The notes: generated by a model not told the origin, from the sequence alone. A stretch of 64,000 nucleotides of DNA from Flammeovirgaceae bacterium UBA6059 (GCA_002435755.1 DIYH01000007.1:31194-95193); one strand, 5' to 3'; shown: positions 1 through 9,213, counted from the stretch's first letter. Numbers and translations: made by a program.

Positions 1-1
1 C

Positions 2-724
2 ATGGTGAAGTCGGCGTTTCTGGATAGTGATCTGAAGAAAGCAATGAACCTCTCTTCAGCCAACTCTATCAACATTGCCCGCCTAATCCCACAGTCGTTC
101 TATTATTTTTATGCTTATGGTCAGGTGCGAAAATCAACTGACCTACCGGTGGTTTTCTGCACACCTAGTGGCAACTTTGGTAATCTCTGTGGTGGTCTAA
201 TCGCTTTCCGCATGGGTCTTCCGGTCCATCGCTTTGTAGCAGCAACAAATGCTAATGCCATCGTACCCGAATATTTGAAGACTGGTAAGTTCGAGCCAAA
301 GCCTTCAGTTCAGACCCTAGCCAATGCCATGGATGTTGGCAACCCGAGTAATTTTCCGAGGTTGCTAGGTTTATTTGATGGGGAACATGCCAATGTCGTA
401 GAATGGATCGAAGGAGCAGATCACAACGATGAGACCATCAAGGCGACCATCAAGGCAGTTTACGATCAGTATCAATATACCCTTTGTCCTCATAGTGCCA
501 TCGGCTACCAGGCACTCAAAGAGTATCAAGAAGCTCAAGATGAAAAAACTGCCGGTGTTTTCTTAGCTACTGCTCATCCAGCCAAGTTTGCTGATACGGT
601 AGAGCAAGCCACCCATCAACCGCTTGAAATGCCCGAGCGTCTTGCTATATTAGTTCAGCGCGAGAAAAAAGCAATTCCGATGAAGGCTGATTTTGAAGAA
701 TTGAAGGAATGGTTACTAGGGTAA
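2..724 (+). CDS. thrC: Threonine synthase, C-terminal part (cut by window edge)
   Basis: This is the C-terminal 240 residues of threonine synthase, the PLP enzyme that converts O-phosphohomoserine to threonine in the cytoplasm. The segment SGNFGN (residues 56-61 of the visible part) is the glycine-rich loop that holds the PLP phosphate in this family. The following stretch (RFVAATNANAIVPEYLKTG) is also typical. A full enzyme has about 430 residues, so the PLP lysine and N-terminal half lie left of the window. The ATG at position 2 is an internal methionine, not the true start. The gene ends directly against the stop codon of the convergent oxidoreductase gene, with no space between them. Confidence 0.93.
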   Translation: MVKSAFLDSDLKKAMNLSSANSINIARLIPQSFYYFYAYGQVRKSTDLPVVFCTPSGNFGNLCGGLIAFRMGLPVHRFVAATNANAIVPEYLKTGKFEPKPSVQTLANAMDVGNPSNFPRLLGLFDGEHANVVEWIEGADHNDETIKATIKAVYDQYQYTLCPHSAIGYQALKEYQEAQDEKTAGVFLATAHPAKFADTVEQATHQPLEMPERLAILVQREKKAIPMKADFEELKEWLLG

Positions 725-3007
725 TTAAGCAATAACCTTCACAACAATCGACTTGCTAATCGGAGTACGACTGCCGTCTGCAAAATGGTTAATTGGCACT
801 AGCATGTTGGTCTCGGGAAAATAGGCTGCAAGATTCTGTTGTGGTATTTTATAAGGAATGACTTTGAAGTTTTCAGCTCTTCTTTTTTGACCATCGTAAT
901 TGCTTTCCAAGTGGACAACCTGTTTTTTTTGCAGCTGATTTTTTTTCATGTCTTCGGGATTCATGAAAAGTACCCGACGCTCATTTTTGATTCCCCGATA
1001 GCGATCATCCAACCCATAAATGGTCGTGTTAAACTGATCATGTGATCGCATCGTCATTAACATAAATTCATCTTCGGCCACCGAATGTTTTGGCAAATTG
1101 CAAACACTAAACTTTGCTTTGCCTCCCGGAACGACAGAAAAATCTCCGACTCTCGCATTGTTAGGTAAGTAAAAGCCAGTCCCGGCTGATTTTGCTGAAT
1201 AGTCTTGAAAGCCTGAAATCACCTCACTGATTTTCTTTCTGATCAGATCGTAATCTTGTCCTAGTACGGTCCAGTTAATAGGACTATCATCTTCGACATA
1301 GGCATTAGCGATACCAGCAACTATTTCCGGTTCGCTCATTAGATAGTCGGTGGCAGGTTCTCTAACTCCTTTCGAGCGATGGACTCTGCCCATACTGTTT
1401 TCGACAGTCACGTATCGTTGTTGACCTCCAGACGCATCTTTTTCTGACCTTCCTAAAGTCGGTAAGATTAAAGCTGTTTTACCTGTAATCAGATGAGTAC
1501 GATTGAGCTTGGTGGAGACCGATACGGTCAAGTCACAATTCTGTAGTGCTTGCGCTGTATATGCCGTATCAGAAGCAGCAGAAAGAAAATTGCCTCCTAG
1601 AGAAATGAAAACTTTAGCTTTTCCTTCATGCATTGCCTGTATAGATCCGACCGTGTCATGTCCATGATGTTCAGGAGCATCAATACCGAAAGTCTCTTTC
1701 AGGGAATGGTTAAGCTCTTTGGAAACATAATGCATGATGCCTACAGTACGATCGCCTTGCACGTTGCTATGTCCTCTTACAGGGCATGTGCCGGCTCCTT
1801 TTTTGCCAATACTGCCTTTCATGAGGAGGAGGTTGACACATTCGCGAATGTTATCAACGGCATTTTTATGCTGAGTCAAGCCCATCGCCCAGCAAATGAT
1901 AATTCTAGACTTAGACGTGAGCAGCTTTACGGTCTCATCGACTAGTTTCATTTCTACACCCGAAGCAGCCAATAATTCTTGATCGTCGTAAGTAGCGAGA
2001 TCTACTACTAACTTTTCGAAACCACTTGTTTTTTCATTGATGAAATTATGATCCAACACGTTCTGACCTTGATTTTCAAGCTCAAGCAGCTTCTTCATCA
2101 TCAGCTTGAGCAAGGATACATCCTGGTTGATTTTTACCGGTAGGTGGATGTCGGTTAAAGGAGTACCACTGCCAATCCAACCGCCAACGGTCTGTGGATT
2201 CTTAAATCGCTTGAGCCCTGCTTCTTCAAGCGGGTTGATCGTGATGATCCTACCACCATTCTTTTTACACTTCTCAAGTGACGTGAGCATCCTGGGGTGG
2301 TTAGTACCGGGATTTTGACCAATGATCATGATCACCTCCGCATCTGGAAGATCATCGAGCGTCACTGATCCTTTGCCTATTCCCAAAGTTTCTTTCAGCG
2401 CAAAGCCACTCGATTCATGGCACATGTTCGAGCAGTCGGGCATATTGTTGGTGCCGAACTGGCGAGCAAATAAGCCATATAGAAATGCTGCTTCATTACT
2501 TGATCGACCTGAGGTGTAAAATATGGCCTCATCAGGTGAATCTAGTTGATGCAGTTGCTGAGTGATTAGGTCAAAGGCATCCTGCCATTCAATAGGTTCA
2601 TAATGAACACTGTCTCGCCTTAATACAAATGGTCTGGTGATTCTACCACTCTTTCCGATTTCATAATCTGTCCATAACGATAGCTGCTCGACAGAATGCT
2701 TTTCAAAAAAGCTCTCATCAACTCTGCTGTCGGTCGCTTCCTCAGCAAGTGCCTTTGCTCCATTTTCACAATACTCTCCGAGCTTAGATCGGTCATCAGG
2801 GTCAGGCCAGGCACAGCCAGGGCAGTCAAAGCCCTCCTTTTGATTCATTTCCGATAGGACGCTCAGCGATTTGAAAAGGCCACTTTCCTTATTAACATGC
2901 TCCAGGGCAGCTTTGATGCCCGGTACGCCTGCAGCATAATCTGAAGGTTCATCGACTTTAAGATCAGTGAAGCTGGTATTGCCGGTGATGGAAAGGTTTC
3001 TTTTCAT
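725..3007 (-). CDS. FdhF/YdeP-type molybdopterin oxidoreductase
   Basis: This 760-residue protein belongs to the molybdopterin oxidoreductase superfamily, in the YdeP branch (formate-dehydrogenase-alpha-like). The branch is recognised by the N-terminal CPGCAW motif (Cys62 and Cys65) and by the block DCSNMCHESSG around residues 191-201. The classical N-terminal CxxCxxxC iron-sulphur motif of true formate dehydrogenase is not seen, so electron transfer must differ. There is no signal peptide or Tat motif, which indicates a cytoplasmic enzyme. The substrate of this branch is not established; YdeP is linked to acid resistance in enterobacteria, and I do not transfer that role. It stands alone: thrC converges on it and the upstream gene is about 60 bp away on the same strand. 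Molybdenum cofactor genes and fdhD are not in the window. Confidence 0.88.
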   Translation of the reverse strand: MKRNLSITGNTSFTDLKVDEPSDYAAGVPGIKAALEHVNKESGLFKSLSVLSEMNQKEGFDCPGCAWPDPDDRSKLGEYCENGAKALAEEATDSRVDESFFEKHSVEQLSLWTDYEIGKSGRITRPFVLRRDSVHYEPIEWQDAFDLITQQLHQLDSPDEAIFYTSGRSSNEAAFLYGLFARQFGTNNMPDCSNMCHESSGFALKETLGIGKGSVTLDDLPDAEVIMIIGQNPGTNHPRMLTSLEKCKKNGGRIITINPLEEAGLKRFKNPQTVGGWIGSGTPLTDIHLPVKINQDVSLLKLMMKKLLELENQGQNVLDHNFINEKTSGFEKLVVDLATYDDQELLAASGVEMKLVDETVKLLTSKSRIIICWAMGLTQHKNAVDNIRECVNLLLMKGSIGKKGAGTCPVRGHSNVQGDRTVGIMHYVSKELNHSLKETFGIDAPEHHGHDTVGSIQAMHEGKAKVFISLGGNFLSAASDTAYTAQALQNCDLTVSVSTKLNRTHLITGKTALILPTLGRSEKDASGGQQRYVTVENSMGRVHRSKGVREPATDYLMSEPEIVAGIANAYVEDDSPINWTVLGQDYDLIRKKISEVISGFQDYSAKSAGTGFYLPNNARVGDFSVVPGGKAKFSVCNLPKHSVAEDEFMLMTMRSHDQFNTTIYGLDDRYRGIKNERRVLFMNPEDMKKNQLQKKQVVHLESNYDGQKRRAENFKVIPYKIPQQNLAAYFPETNMLVPINHFADGSRTPISKSIVVKVIA

Positions 3008-3064
3008 ATGGATAAATGAATTTATCCAAAAGATACCAGACTTGCGAAGGTGGTCAAATGTGAG

Positions 3065-3916
3065 CTAGTCAATGATGGCTGACTCACAGACAAAAGTTGG
3101 GATTATGCCTGTTGATCGTATTCTTGATTCAGCTCTTTCCGCTAGTGTATTACCGGTCAAAACAAGCACAGTATCTAAACCGAACTTATTACCTCCAAGT
3201 ATGTCTGTAGAAAGGGTATCACCGACCATTAAAATCTTGTTTTTGTCTGTGGTAGCACCTCGAGAGATGGTATGCTGATGAGCATAAATAAACATTTGGG
3301 CATCTGGTTTTCCAAATCGTATGAAAGTTTTGCGTACAATATTTTCCACCATATCTGCAATACCTCCAACCGCTACAGCGACCTCTTTTCGATTTACAGG
3401 ATAGTAGCGATCTGTATTGGAGACAATAGTTGGTATGTTGTGTCTTCGCAGAAGGTTGACTGTCTTGTTGATATGGTGATTCCAATCAAAACCTTCATCA
3501 TCTAAGAATACGAGCACGCTAACGTCATCCGCTTCGTCCATATCCAGATCAGCAATGGAAATGGTTTTTAAGCCAACCGTCTCTATATAATGGGCAGACT
3601 CTTTTGTGCCCAGGTAGGCGACTGTTCCGGACTTCACCTTCATCTTGAGATACTCTCGAGCCAACATTCCGGACGAGATGACTTTACTCTTCGTAATGTC
3701 CATGAGACCAGCGTCCTGATATCCTTGGGCCAGCTCCTTCGGTCCCCGACTTGCGTCGTTGGTTAGGATATAGTAGTCGATATCATTCTCTTTGAGATAT
3801 GCGAAAGTATTCTCTATTCCCGGTAGGAGACCTTGATGATTTTTGAGCACTCCAAATGCATCAAAAAAGATAGTCTCGTAGTTCCGGGCGATTGACTTGA
3901 AATCTGTGATTTCCAT
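3065..3916 (-). CDS. HAD-superfamily IIA hydrolase with altered first motif
   Basis: A 283-residue HAD phosphatase-like protein of the NagD/IIA type. The nucleophile motif reads D19-A-F-G-V-L: the first Asp is present, but the usual second Asp (general acid/base) is replaced by Phe21. A related IIA subfamily has DxWGVL at this place, so the change may be a subfamily property rather than damage. The last motif is intact at GDTLSTD (about residues 232-238). The cap domain lies between. No signal peptide is seen. The start codon lies 2 bp beyond the stop of the kinase-like gene upstream, so the two form one transcript. The substrate is unknown; a phosphorylated small molecule handled by the partner kinase is a reasonable guess. 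Confidence 0.82.
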   Translation of the reverse strand: MEITDFKSIARNYETIFFDAFGVLKNHQGLLPGIENTFAYLKENDIDYYILTNDASRGPKELAQGYQDAGLMDITKSKVISSGMLAREYLKMKVKSGTVAYLGTKESAHYIETVGLKTISIADLDMDEADDVSVLVFLDDEGFDWNHHINKTVNLLRRHNIPTIVSNTDRYYPVNRKEVAVAVGGIADMVENIVRKTFIRFGKPDAQMFIYAHQHTISRGATTDKNKILMVGDTLSTDILGGNKFGLDTVLVLTGNTLAERAESRIRSTGIIPTFVCESAIID

Positions 3917-3918
3917 GT

Positions 3919-4965
3919 TTATAAATTCAGTAGTCGCTTGATGACATCTTCGTCAAATGAATTTTCCAAATTGGGGAAGTAGACCTCATGAGCTTCTTTT
4001 TGAAGACGCGATGCATAGATTTCATTGAAGAAATAGCGACCATCTTTGATGACATAATTGAGTATAAAGAAGCGATAAGCTTCTTTCATAAAACTGATTT
4101 CCGGTAGGGTGAGGGGGTAAACTTCATGATACGCCTTGAGAAATATCCCAAAGCGCTCTTCCATCAACTGATCAGCAGTATAACTGAATGTGGTCTGGTC
4201 TCCTGCGGCCGAGCAAACGCGACTGAAAAAGTAAAAATCCAAAACGCGGCTACTCATCCGGAACCAGTCATAGTCCCACCGAGAGAAGAAATTGAAGTCT
4301 TCATCAACTGAGAAGTTGCCAATATTCCAGTCTATAAAAACCGGAATAGGATCATAAGTGTCCATGCCAAGCTTTTTGATATTCTCAAGTAGGGTATGGC
4401 ATTGGAGTTTGATGTTTTCAATATGCCCACGGTGTTCATACTGACCTTGCTCCGTATCCAAAATCTCAAGTAAATGATTGATGTCATTCTCGATAGACTT
4501 GGAATTAGGTGGTAGAGTATTACGTACTTTAAAGCAAGCCTTATGAAACTTAGCCAGCTGCTGGCCTAGCAACTCGATTTTCTTCTTGCTCTGGACTCGT
4601 CGCAAACGAGTGCCGACCCTAATTGGATTGTAGAATATCACCCAGGCCTTAAGCCAGCCATTATCATATTGATAGGTGTAAAGTTCACCGTGTTTGGTGA
4701 GTGACTTAGCAAGAAAGTTTTCAAAAGGTTCTGTCAGATTGGTCGCAAGCGCATTGATGATAGCGTGATCCTGAACAAAATGCTCGTATTTACCAAAGTA
4801 GGACAGCTTACCAATGATTGTCCCTTCGTCTTCAAACCATATTCGATATACGTGATTGGTCGAAACCTTGGCACTGATATCTTCAATGTATTTGATGGGC
4901 CTTGAACTATCATAGTCTAGCCATGCTTGCTCTACAATATTGGTAAAGTTGATTACTCCATTCAT
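3919..4965 (-). CDS. Aminoglycoside-phosphotransferase-fold kinase-like protein
   Basis: A 348-residue protein with the C-lobe signature of the APH/choline-kinase fold. The catalytic loop is D212-W-N-I-G-N217, and a metal-binding region WDYDW follows at residues 230-234. The N-lobe contains RIWFEDEGTIIGKLSYFGKYEHF (about residues 41-63, with a possible ATP-binding lysine). Such proteins phosphorylate small hydroxyl compounds such as choline, sugars or antibiotics. The substrate here cannot be read from the sequence. It is the first gene of a two-gene unit with the HAD protein that starts 2 bp after it. A copy of the TTCCGGTAGG decamer lies inside the gene at 4099-4108. Confidence 0.7.
   Translation of the reverse strand: MNGVINFTNIVEQAWLDYDSSRPIKYIEDISAKVSTNHVYRIWFEDEGTIIGKLSYFGKYEHFVQDHAIINALATNLTEPFENFLAKSLTKHGELYTYQYDNGWLKAWVIFYNPIRVGTRLRRVQSKKKIELLGQQLAKFHKACFKVRNTLPPNSKSIENDINHLLEILDTEQGQYEHRGHIENIKLQCHTLLENIKKLGMDTYDPIPVFIDWNIGNFSVDEDFNFFSRWDYDWFRMSSRVLDFYFFSRVCSAAGDQTTFSYTADQLMEERFGIFLKAYHEVYPLTLPEISFMKEAYRFFILNYVIKDGRYFFNEIYASRLQKEAHEVYFPNLENSFDEDVIKRLLNL
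4099..4108 (+). repeat. Dispersed decamer TTCCGGTAGG (representative copy)
   Basis: TTCCGGTAGG occurs exactly nine times: plus strand at 4099-4108, 6677-6686, 17364-17373 and 40861-40870; minus strand at 5048-5057, 15501-15510, 45546-45555, 56011-56020 and 57363-57372. The core CCGGTAGG occurs four more times at 2137, 3820, 8740 and 43690. About one core is expected by chance in 64 kb of this composition. Copies lie in genes of unrelated function, in several reading frames, and once between genes (5048). Near matches with one change occur at 10297, 41522 and 59605. The function is unknown. Confidence 0.8.
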
Positions 4966-5187
4966 TGGTGGTAGCGACCATTTGAGGTTTAGCTGCCGAA
5001 TATATTATGCCGCATGTTAGAAAGCAATCTATCCATGACTCGACCTACCTACCGGAATGAATAACTGAACGGTATATTATAAAGTAAAGGAAGCGACCAA
5101 TTCGCATCATATTGCCTCCACTCACAGAATGATCACTTAAGGTGCTGACCAGTTTCGCTAACTTCCAATTCTTAAACAACACTCAAA

Positions 5188-6402
5188 ATGAGCTTAACGA
5201 AAGATTACAACGGATACCAATCATTTCAATATCTAGAGAAAGATGTTGACTACAAGTACTTTCCATTAGCCAAGGAAGTCGAGCGCGTCAACTCAACCAA
5301 AGTGCCCTTGTCGGCAGATGAAGAAGCACGTGCCAAGGCATTCATCGAGAATAACATTCTGATTTCTATGCATGAGCATTTGGGTACATTCCCTGATGAC
5401 ATCATGCAGACACCTGCTTATGTCAAAGAAGGCCGCATGGCAACAGCATTTGACGGACTGGCAGCCTCTCACTGGGATTGTGTGTTTGACAATCTCATGG
5501 ATGGTATTTGCCAAATTCATTCCAAAGGGGGCTGGAAATGGAGTGAGGTGACGCATGATTTAGGTATGCGACTATGTGATATTGCCCATCAGGATTTTGT
5601 AATTCATGCAAGAACTGTTGACGATATCATAAGAGCGCATAAAGAGAATAAAATGGCTTGGGTGGCAAGCATGGAAGGCGCTATGATGATCGAGAATGAG
5701 CTGGATCGAATCGATTTGCTTTATGGATTCGGTGTGCGTCTGTTGGGAATCACTTACAGTGAGTCGAATGCGTTAGGTTCAGGCTTAAAAGAAGATCGAG
5801 ATGGTGGCCTGACCAAGTTTGGTAAAAGAGCCGTAGAGCGAATGAACAAAGTGGGTATGTTGATTGACTGCTCCCATACTGGTGACCAAACCGCGTTGGA
5901 TACTATCGAGCACAGCACTAAGCCTATCGTATTAAGCCACATTGGTGCAAAAGCACTTTGGAACACCAACCGAATGGCTCCAGATGATGTACTTAAAGCA
6001 TGTGCTGATAAAGGTGGAGTCATAGGTATGGAAGCAGCACCTCATACGACACTTACCCCTACCAAGCGAGTTCATAACCTGGATGCAGTGATGGAGCATT
6101 TTGAGTATATCAAAGATCTTGTAGGTATAGATCATGTGTCTTTTGGGCCGGATACGCTATACGGAGATCACGTCGGACTACACACCGCTTATACAGCAGC
6201 ACTTTCGCTTAAAGAGTCGAAAGGCAAAGGCATAGCAGGTATGGAATATACGCCTGTGGAGTATGTTGATGGATTGGAGAATCCGACTGAAGGATCTTAC
6301 AATCTAGTTCGCTGGTTAATCAAGCATGGATACAGCGATGAAGATATGGCCAAAGTGATGGGTACCAACACGCTTCGTGTACTTAAAGAAGTATGGGCCT
6401 GA
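5188..6402 (+). CDS. Membrane-dipeptidase family (M19) peptidase
   Basis: A 404-residue zinc dipeptidase of family M19. Visible metal ligands are H62 and H64 (MHEH), the bridging acid E163 (SMEGAMM), H230 (DCSH), H251 (LSHIGAK) and D322 (FGPDT). Canonical M19 enzymes carry HxD at the first site; here it is HxH. No signal peptide is present, so the enzyme is probably cytoplasmic and cleaves imported dipeptides. It is the first gene of an operon with a membrane protein (10-bp overlap), a 31-residue membrane peptide and a sodium symporter. That layout suggests uptake and hydrolysis of a peptide or amide. The 222-bp upstream region contains one TTCCGGTAGG copy and no promoter that I recognise. 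Confidence 0.85.
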   Translation: MSLTKDYNGYQSFQYLEKDVDYKYFPLAKEVERVNSTKVPLSADEEARAKAFIENNILISMHEHLGTFPDDIMQTPAYVKEGRMATAFDGLAASHWDCVFDNLMDGICQIHSKGGWKWSEVTHDLGMRLCDIAHQDFVIHARTVDDIIRAHKENKMAWVASMEGAMMIENELDRIDLLYGFGVRLLGITYSESNALGSGLKEDRDGGLTKFGKRAVERMNKVGMLIDCSHTGDQTALDTIEHSTKPIVLSHIGAKALWNTNRMAPDDVLKACADKGGVIGMEAAPHTTLTPTKRVHNLDAVMEHFEYIKDLVGIDHVSFGPDTLYGDHVGLHTAYTAALSLKESKGKGIAGMEYTPVEYVDGLENPTEGSYNLVRWLIKHGYSDEDMAKVMGTNTLRVLKEVWA

Positions 6403-7034
6403 GAAGTACTTGGTATATAATATTAAGTACTTGGACTTGCTTGGGTGCTTTAGCCCAGGGTAAAACCGAACAATTTGATATCCAGGTTCAGCTCTTGGAT
6501 CACCGTTCCACTAGGGTAGAATGTACCATTGCGGTAGCGCCAGATAGTGGTGTGACCATGTTGCCAATACAAGCTATCAAATATGAGAATGCCAGTATCA
6601 GTTCAGTAACCGTCAATGATCAAGGGGCTGAATTAATCGACTACAACAATTTTTGGAAGGTGGAGCACTACGACTTTTCCGGTAGGTCTGCCAAAATAGC
6701 ATATGAAGTACAATGGGAAGGAGAGGAGGCAGTTATCCCGGTAATGTATGTGCCATGGAAAGCTGCAGATACCGAAGAGGGGAAAATGAAGGCGAGAATA
6801 CTGCTTACTGAAGGGCTATTTATCGGCAATCATTTTCCGGATGTTATCTTGGATCTAAGTTCTGACGGATCTTATTCGTTTGACTTACCTGTCGTGACTT
6901 CACTGATCAAGTTCGATTTAAGGGAGAGTGATGACTTCTATATTTCGGGTACGACAGTTGTTGATCTTGTCATTATTGGTTTGCTGATCATACTTGGTGT
7001 GCTTGGCTGGCAAAGAAGAAAAATGCTGATCTAA
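6393..7034 (+). CDS. Secreted, C-terminally membrane-anchored protein of unknown function
   Basis: I do not recognise the family of this 213-residue protein. It begins with a signal peptide (hydrophobic to about residue 21, ending LGALAQG). It has an extracytoplasmic beta-rich region and ends with a transmembrane segment (VVDLVIIGLLIILGVLGW) followed by a short basic tail. The start ATG at 6393 overlaps the end of the dipeptidase gene by 10 bp. Its stop overlaps the next start in the sequence TAATG. This points to translational coupling throughout the operon. The C-terminal anchor with most of the protein outside the membrane suggests a receptor or accessory subunit for the symporter encoded downstream; that is inference from position only. 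Confidence 0.72.
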   Translation: MGLRSTWYIILSTWTCLGALAQGKTEQFDIQVQLLDHRSTRVECTIAVAPDSGVTMLPIQAIKYENASISSVTVNDQGAELIDYNNFWKVEHYDFSGRSAKIAYEVQWEGEEAVIPVMYVPWKAADTEEGKMKARILLTEGLFIGNHFPDVILDLSSDGSYSFDLPVVTSLIKFDLRESDDFYISGTTVVDLVIIGLLIILGVLGWQRRKMLI

Positions 7035-7129
7035 TGGGTGTGATATTCTGGGGGCTATTCGTGGTACTAGGTGCTATCGTATTGGGATACATGATCTGGA
7101 TGTATTGGGTTGAAAAGCACGACCAATGA
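7034..7129 (+). CDS. 31-residue single-span membrane peptide, probable symporter accessory subunit
   Basis: A short reading frame of 31 codons that starts at the ATG overlapping the previous stop (TAATG) and ends in TGA inside the next start (ATGA at 7126-7129). The peptide is one hydrophobic helix (FWGLFVVLGAIVLGYMIW) followed by a polar tail with the residues EKHDQ. The double overlap with both neighbours makes a real gene very likely despite the length. Small one-span proteins located directly before sodium:solute symporter genes are known in other bacteria as symporter small accessory proteins, and this one has that size, topology and position. Confidence 0.75.
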   Translation: MGVIFWGLFVVLGAIVLGYMIWMYWVEKHDQ

Positions 7130-8544
7130 ATGTTCAGCTACTAATATTCTTTCTCTACTTCGCAGTGGTATTTGCCATTGGTTGGTACAGTATGCGCGCT
7201 ACCGCGAATGAGTCCGACTACTGGATTGCCGGCGGTAAACTAGGTTGGGGAGTTGGTGGAGCTACCATGGCCGCAACGCACACAAGTGCGGGGACATTTA
7301 TTGGTACGATTGGCGTCATTTATGAAGTCGGTTGGTCTTTTACATGGGTGCTGATTTCTATTCCACTTTCCTACTGGTTTATGGTCGCTGTATTAGCACC
7401 TCGGTTTACCAAGGTGAAAGAATTGACCCTTCCTGCATTCCTTCAACGCAGGTACGATAGTAAGGCGGCTCGTGGGGTTGGCGCAGTAATTATACTCATA
7501 GCCACAGTAGTCTACATTCAGGCTCAGATTGTGGCTGGAGGCCTTGTTGCCAACATAGTCTTTGGTATTCCAACCACTCAAGGCATGGTCATTTTCACGG
7601 TGATCCTGCTGATTTATACTGTCATCGGTGGCATGTTGGCCGTTGCTTACACAGACTTCTTACAAATGGTGATCATGGTACTCGGGACTGTAGTTTCTGT
7701 GCCTATCGCAATTCATCACTTTGGAGGATTAGACAATATGCTCAATGCTGTGGAGGCTGTGAAACCACTAACATTCCAATGGGGAGGTTTCCCAACCACA
7801 CTACTGATTACGATGAGTTTAGCCTTTTTTCTGGGCTCGGTGGCTACACCTGAAAAAGTAGTTCGCCTTTATGCCATGAAGGATATGAAAACCATCAGAA
7901 AGGGGATTTTGATGACCATCATACTAGTCACAGGGATAAATTTGCTAGTCTTCTTTTTAGGCCTAGCGGCAATGGCACTTTTCCCATTGCTTCCTACTGG
8001 TGACCTTTCCATGCCTGTAATTGCCAGGGCTGTGCTGCCAACATTCATTGGTACTATCATGCTGGCAGCCTTAACTTCTGCCATGATGTCTACAGTTGAC
8101 TCGCTGCTCCTTGTAGCTGGTTCGGCATTATCTGAAGACATCTACCAAAACCTGGTGCACAGCAAGGCTTCTGAAAAGCGTAGACTCCAGGTAGCCCGAA
8201 TAGGTATTTTCACTGTTGGTATTATTCCTCTGATCCTAGTACTCACTGGAGTGGGAGAGGGCGAGTTAATACAGTTTATCGTGGTGTTGTTTACCGCGAT
8301 CATGGCGGCAGGATTTTTTACACCTGTTGTGGGTGGAGTCCTTTGGAAAAGGGCCACAAAGGCTGGGGCAATATCAGCTATGATTGGTGGTGTAGTCATC
8401 ACAGGATTATGGAAGGCATTCGGTGATCCACTGATCTATCCTGTTCTTCCTGGATTTATAGTGAGTGTCACTCTTTATATTCTGGTAAGTCTGCTGACCA
8501 AACCTCCAAGCGAGAAGAGTTGGGGTGTTTATTTTGATGATTGA
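7126..8544 (+). CDS. Sodium:solute symporter (SSS family)
   Basis: A 472-residue multi-span membrane protein of the sodium:solute symporter family. Typical features are the N-terminal block SDYWIAGGKLGWGVGGATMAA (residues about 30-50), the GTFIGTIG segment that follows, and the TSAMMSTVDSLLL segment in the central helices (about residues 314-326), which is part of the sodium-binding region in SSS proteins. About 12 to 13 transmembrane helices can be counted. It overlaps the small membrane peptide by 4 bp (ATGA). Linkage to an M19 dipeptidase suggests a peptide- or amino-acid-derived substrate, but SSS substrate choice cannot be read from sequence. Confidence 0.9.
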   Translation: MNVQLLIFFLYFAVVFAIGWYSMRATANESDYWIAGGKLGWGVGGATMAATHTSAGTFIGTIGVIYEVGWSFTWVLISIPLSYWFMVAVLAPRFTKVKELTLPAFLQRRYDSKAARGVGAVIILIATVVYIQAQIVAGGLVANIVFGIPTTQGMVIFTVILLIYTVIGGMLAVAYTDFLQMVIMVLGTVVSVPIAIHHFGGLDNMLNAVEAVKPLTFQWGGFPTTLLITMSLAFFLGSVATPEKVVRLYAMKDMKTIRKGILMTIILVTGINLLVFFLGLAAMALFPLLPTGDLSMPVIARAVLPTFIGTIMLAALTSAMMSTVDSLLLVAGSALSEDIYQNLVHSKASEKRRLQVARIGIFTVGIIPLILVLTGVGEGELIQFIVVLFTAIMAAGFFTPVVGGVLWKRATKAGAISAMIGGVVITGLWKAFGDPLIYPVLPGFIVSVTLYILVSLLTKPPSEKSWGVYFDD

Positions 8545-8619
8545 CAATGTCCAAATCTAGTTCACAGGAAGTTAATCCCATGACATCATACTAATTTGAT
8601 AACTCGTACAAACTAGTTC

Positions 8620-9213
8620 ATGTCGAAAAAGCCCTTGTACTTTATCATTCACAAGCCTTACAAGGTATTGAGCCAATTTACGCATGAAGATGGTAACCCT
8701 GGTCTTGGTTCTTTTTTTGAGTTACCTAAGGATGTTTACCCGGTAGGGAGGCTTGATTTGGATAGTGAAGGCTTGCTGATCCTGACCAACGATCGAAAGC
8801 TCAATTACAAGCTGCTCGATCCAAAATTCAGCCATTCGCGGAAGTACTGGGTACAAGTCGAAGGAGAACCAGATAAAGACGCTGTTACCCAACTTCAGAA
8901 TGGAATAGAAATTAATCTTAAAGGCAAAAAGCATCAGACACTTCCGGCTAGGGTGAACTCAATTAAGCCTACTGGAATAATCGAACGAGAGCCTCCAGTG
9001 AATTACAAGAAACATCCGGTGACTTCTTGGTGGGAGATTTCGCTTTGCGAAGGGAAAAACCGTCAAGTCCGCCGTATGTTCGCAGGTGTCGGGCACCCCG
9101 TACTACGATTGATTCGGGTAGGAATAGAAGACCTTTCACTTTTTCCGCTAAGCAGTGGAGGTATCAGCCAGATATCTCCAAAATCACTACATCGTAAGCT
9201 GTTTGGAGAGTAG
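8620..9213 (+). CDS. 23S rRNA pseudouridine synthase, RluE/RsuA family
   Basis: A 197-residue RsuA-type pseudouridine synthase. The catalytic motif is GRLDLDSEGLLILTND, with the Asp of GRLD as nucleophile, near residue 45. The C-terminal motif NRQVRRMFAGVGHPVLRLIRV is also present. The N-terminus (PLYFIIHKPYKVLSQFT) starts directly with the catalytic domain and lacks an S4 domain. This is the form of RluE, which modifies U2457 of 23S rRNA in E. coli. The assignment to RluE rather than another RsuA relative rests on length and this N-terminus. It is a single gene, 75 bp after the symporter. Confidence 0.88.
   Translation: MSKKPLYFIIHKPYKVLSQFTHEDGNPGLGSFFELPKDVYPVGRLDLDSEGLLILTNDRKLNYKLLDPKFSHSRKYWVQVEGEPDKDAVTQLQNGIEINLKGKKHQTLPARVNSIKPTGIIEREPPVNYKKHPVTSWWEISLCEGKNRQVRRMFAGVGHPVLRLIRVGIEDLSLFPLSSGGISQISPKSLHRKLFGE

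Noticed and set aside
1628..1945. Antisense frames inside the molybdopterin oxidoreductase gene and similar frames elsewhere
   Set aside because: They are shadows of well-supported genes in the opposite strand and show no family features.
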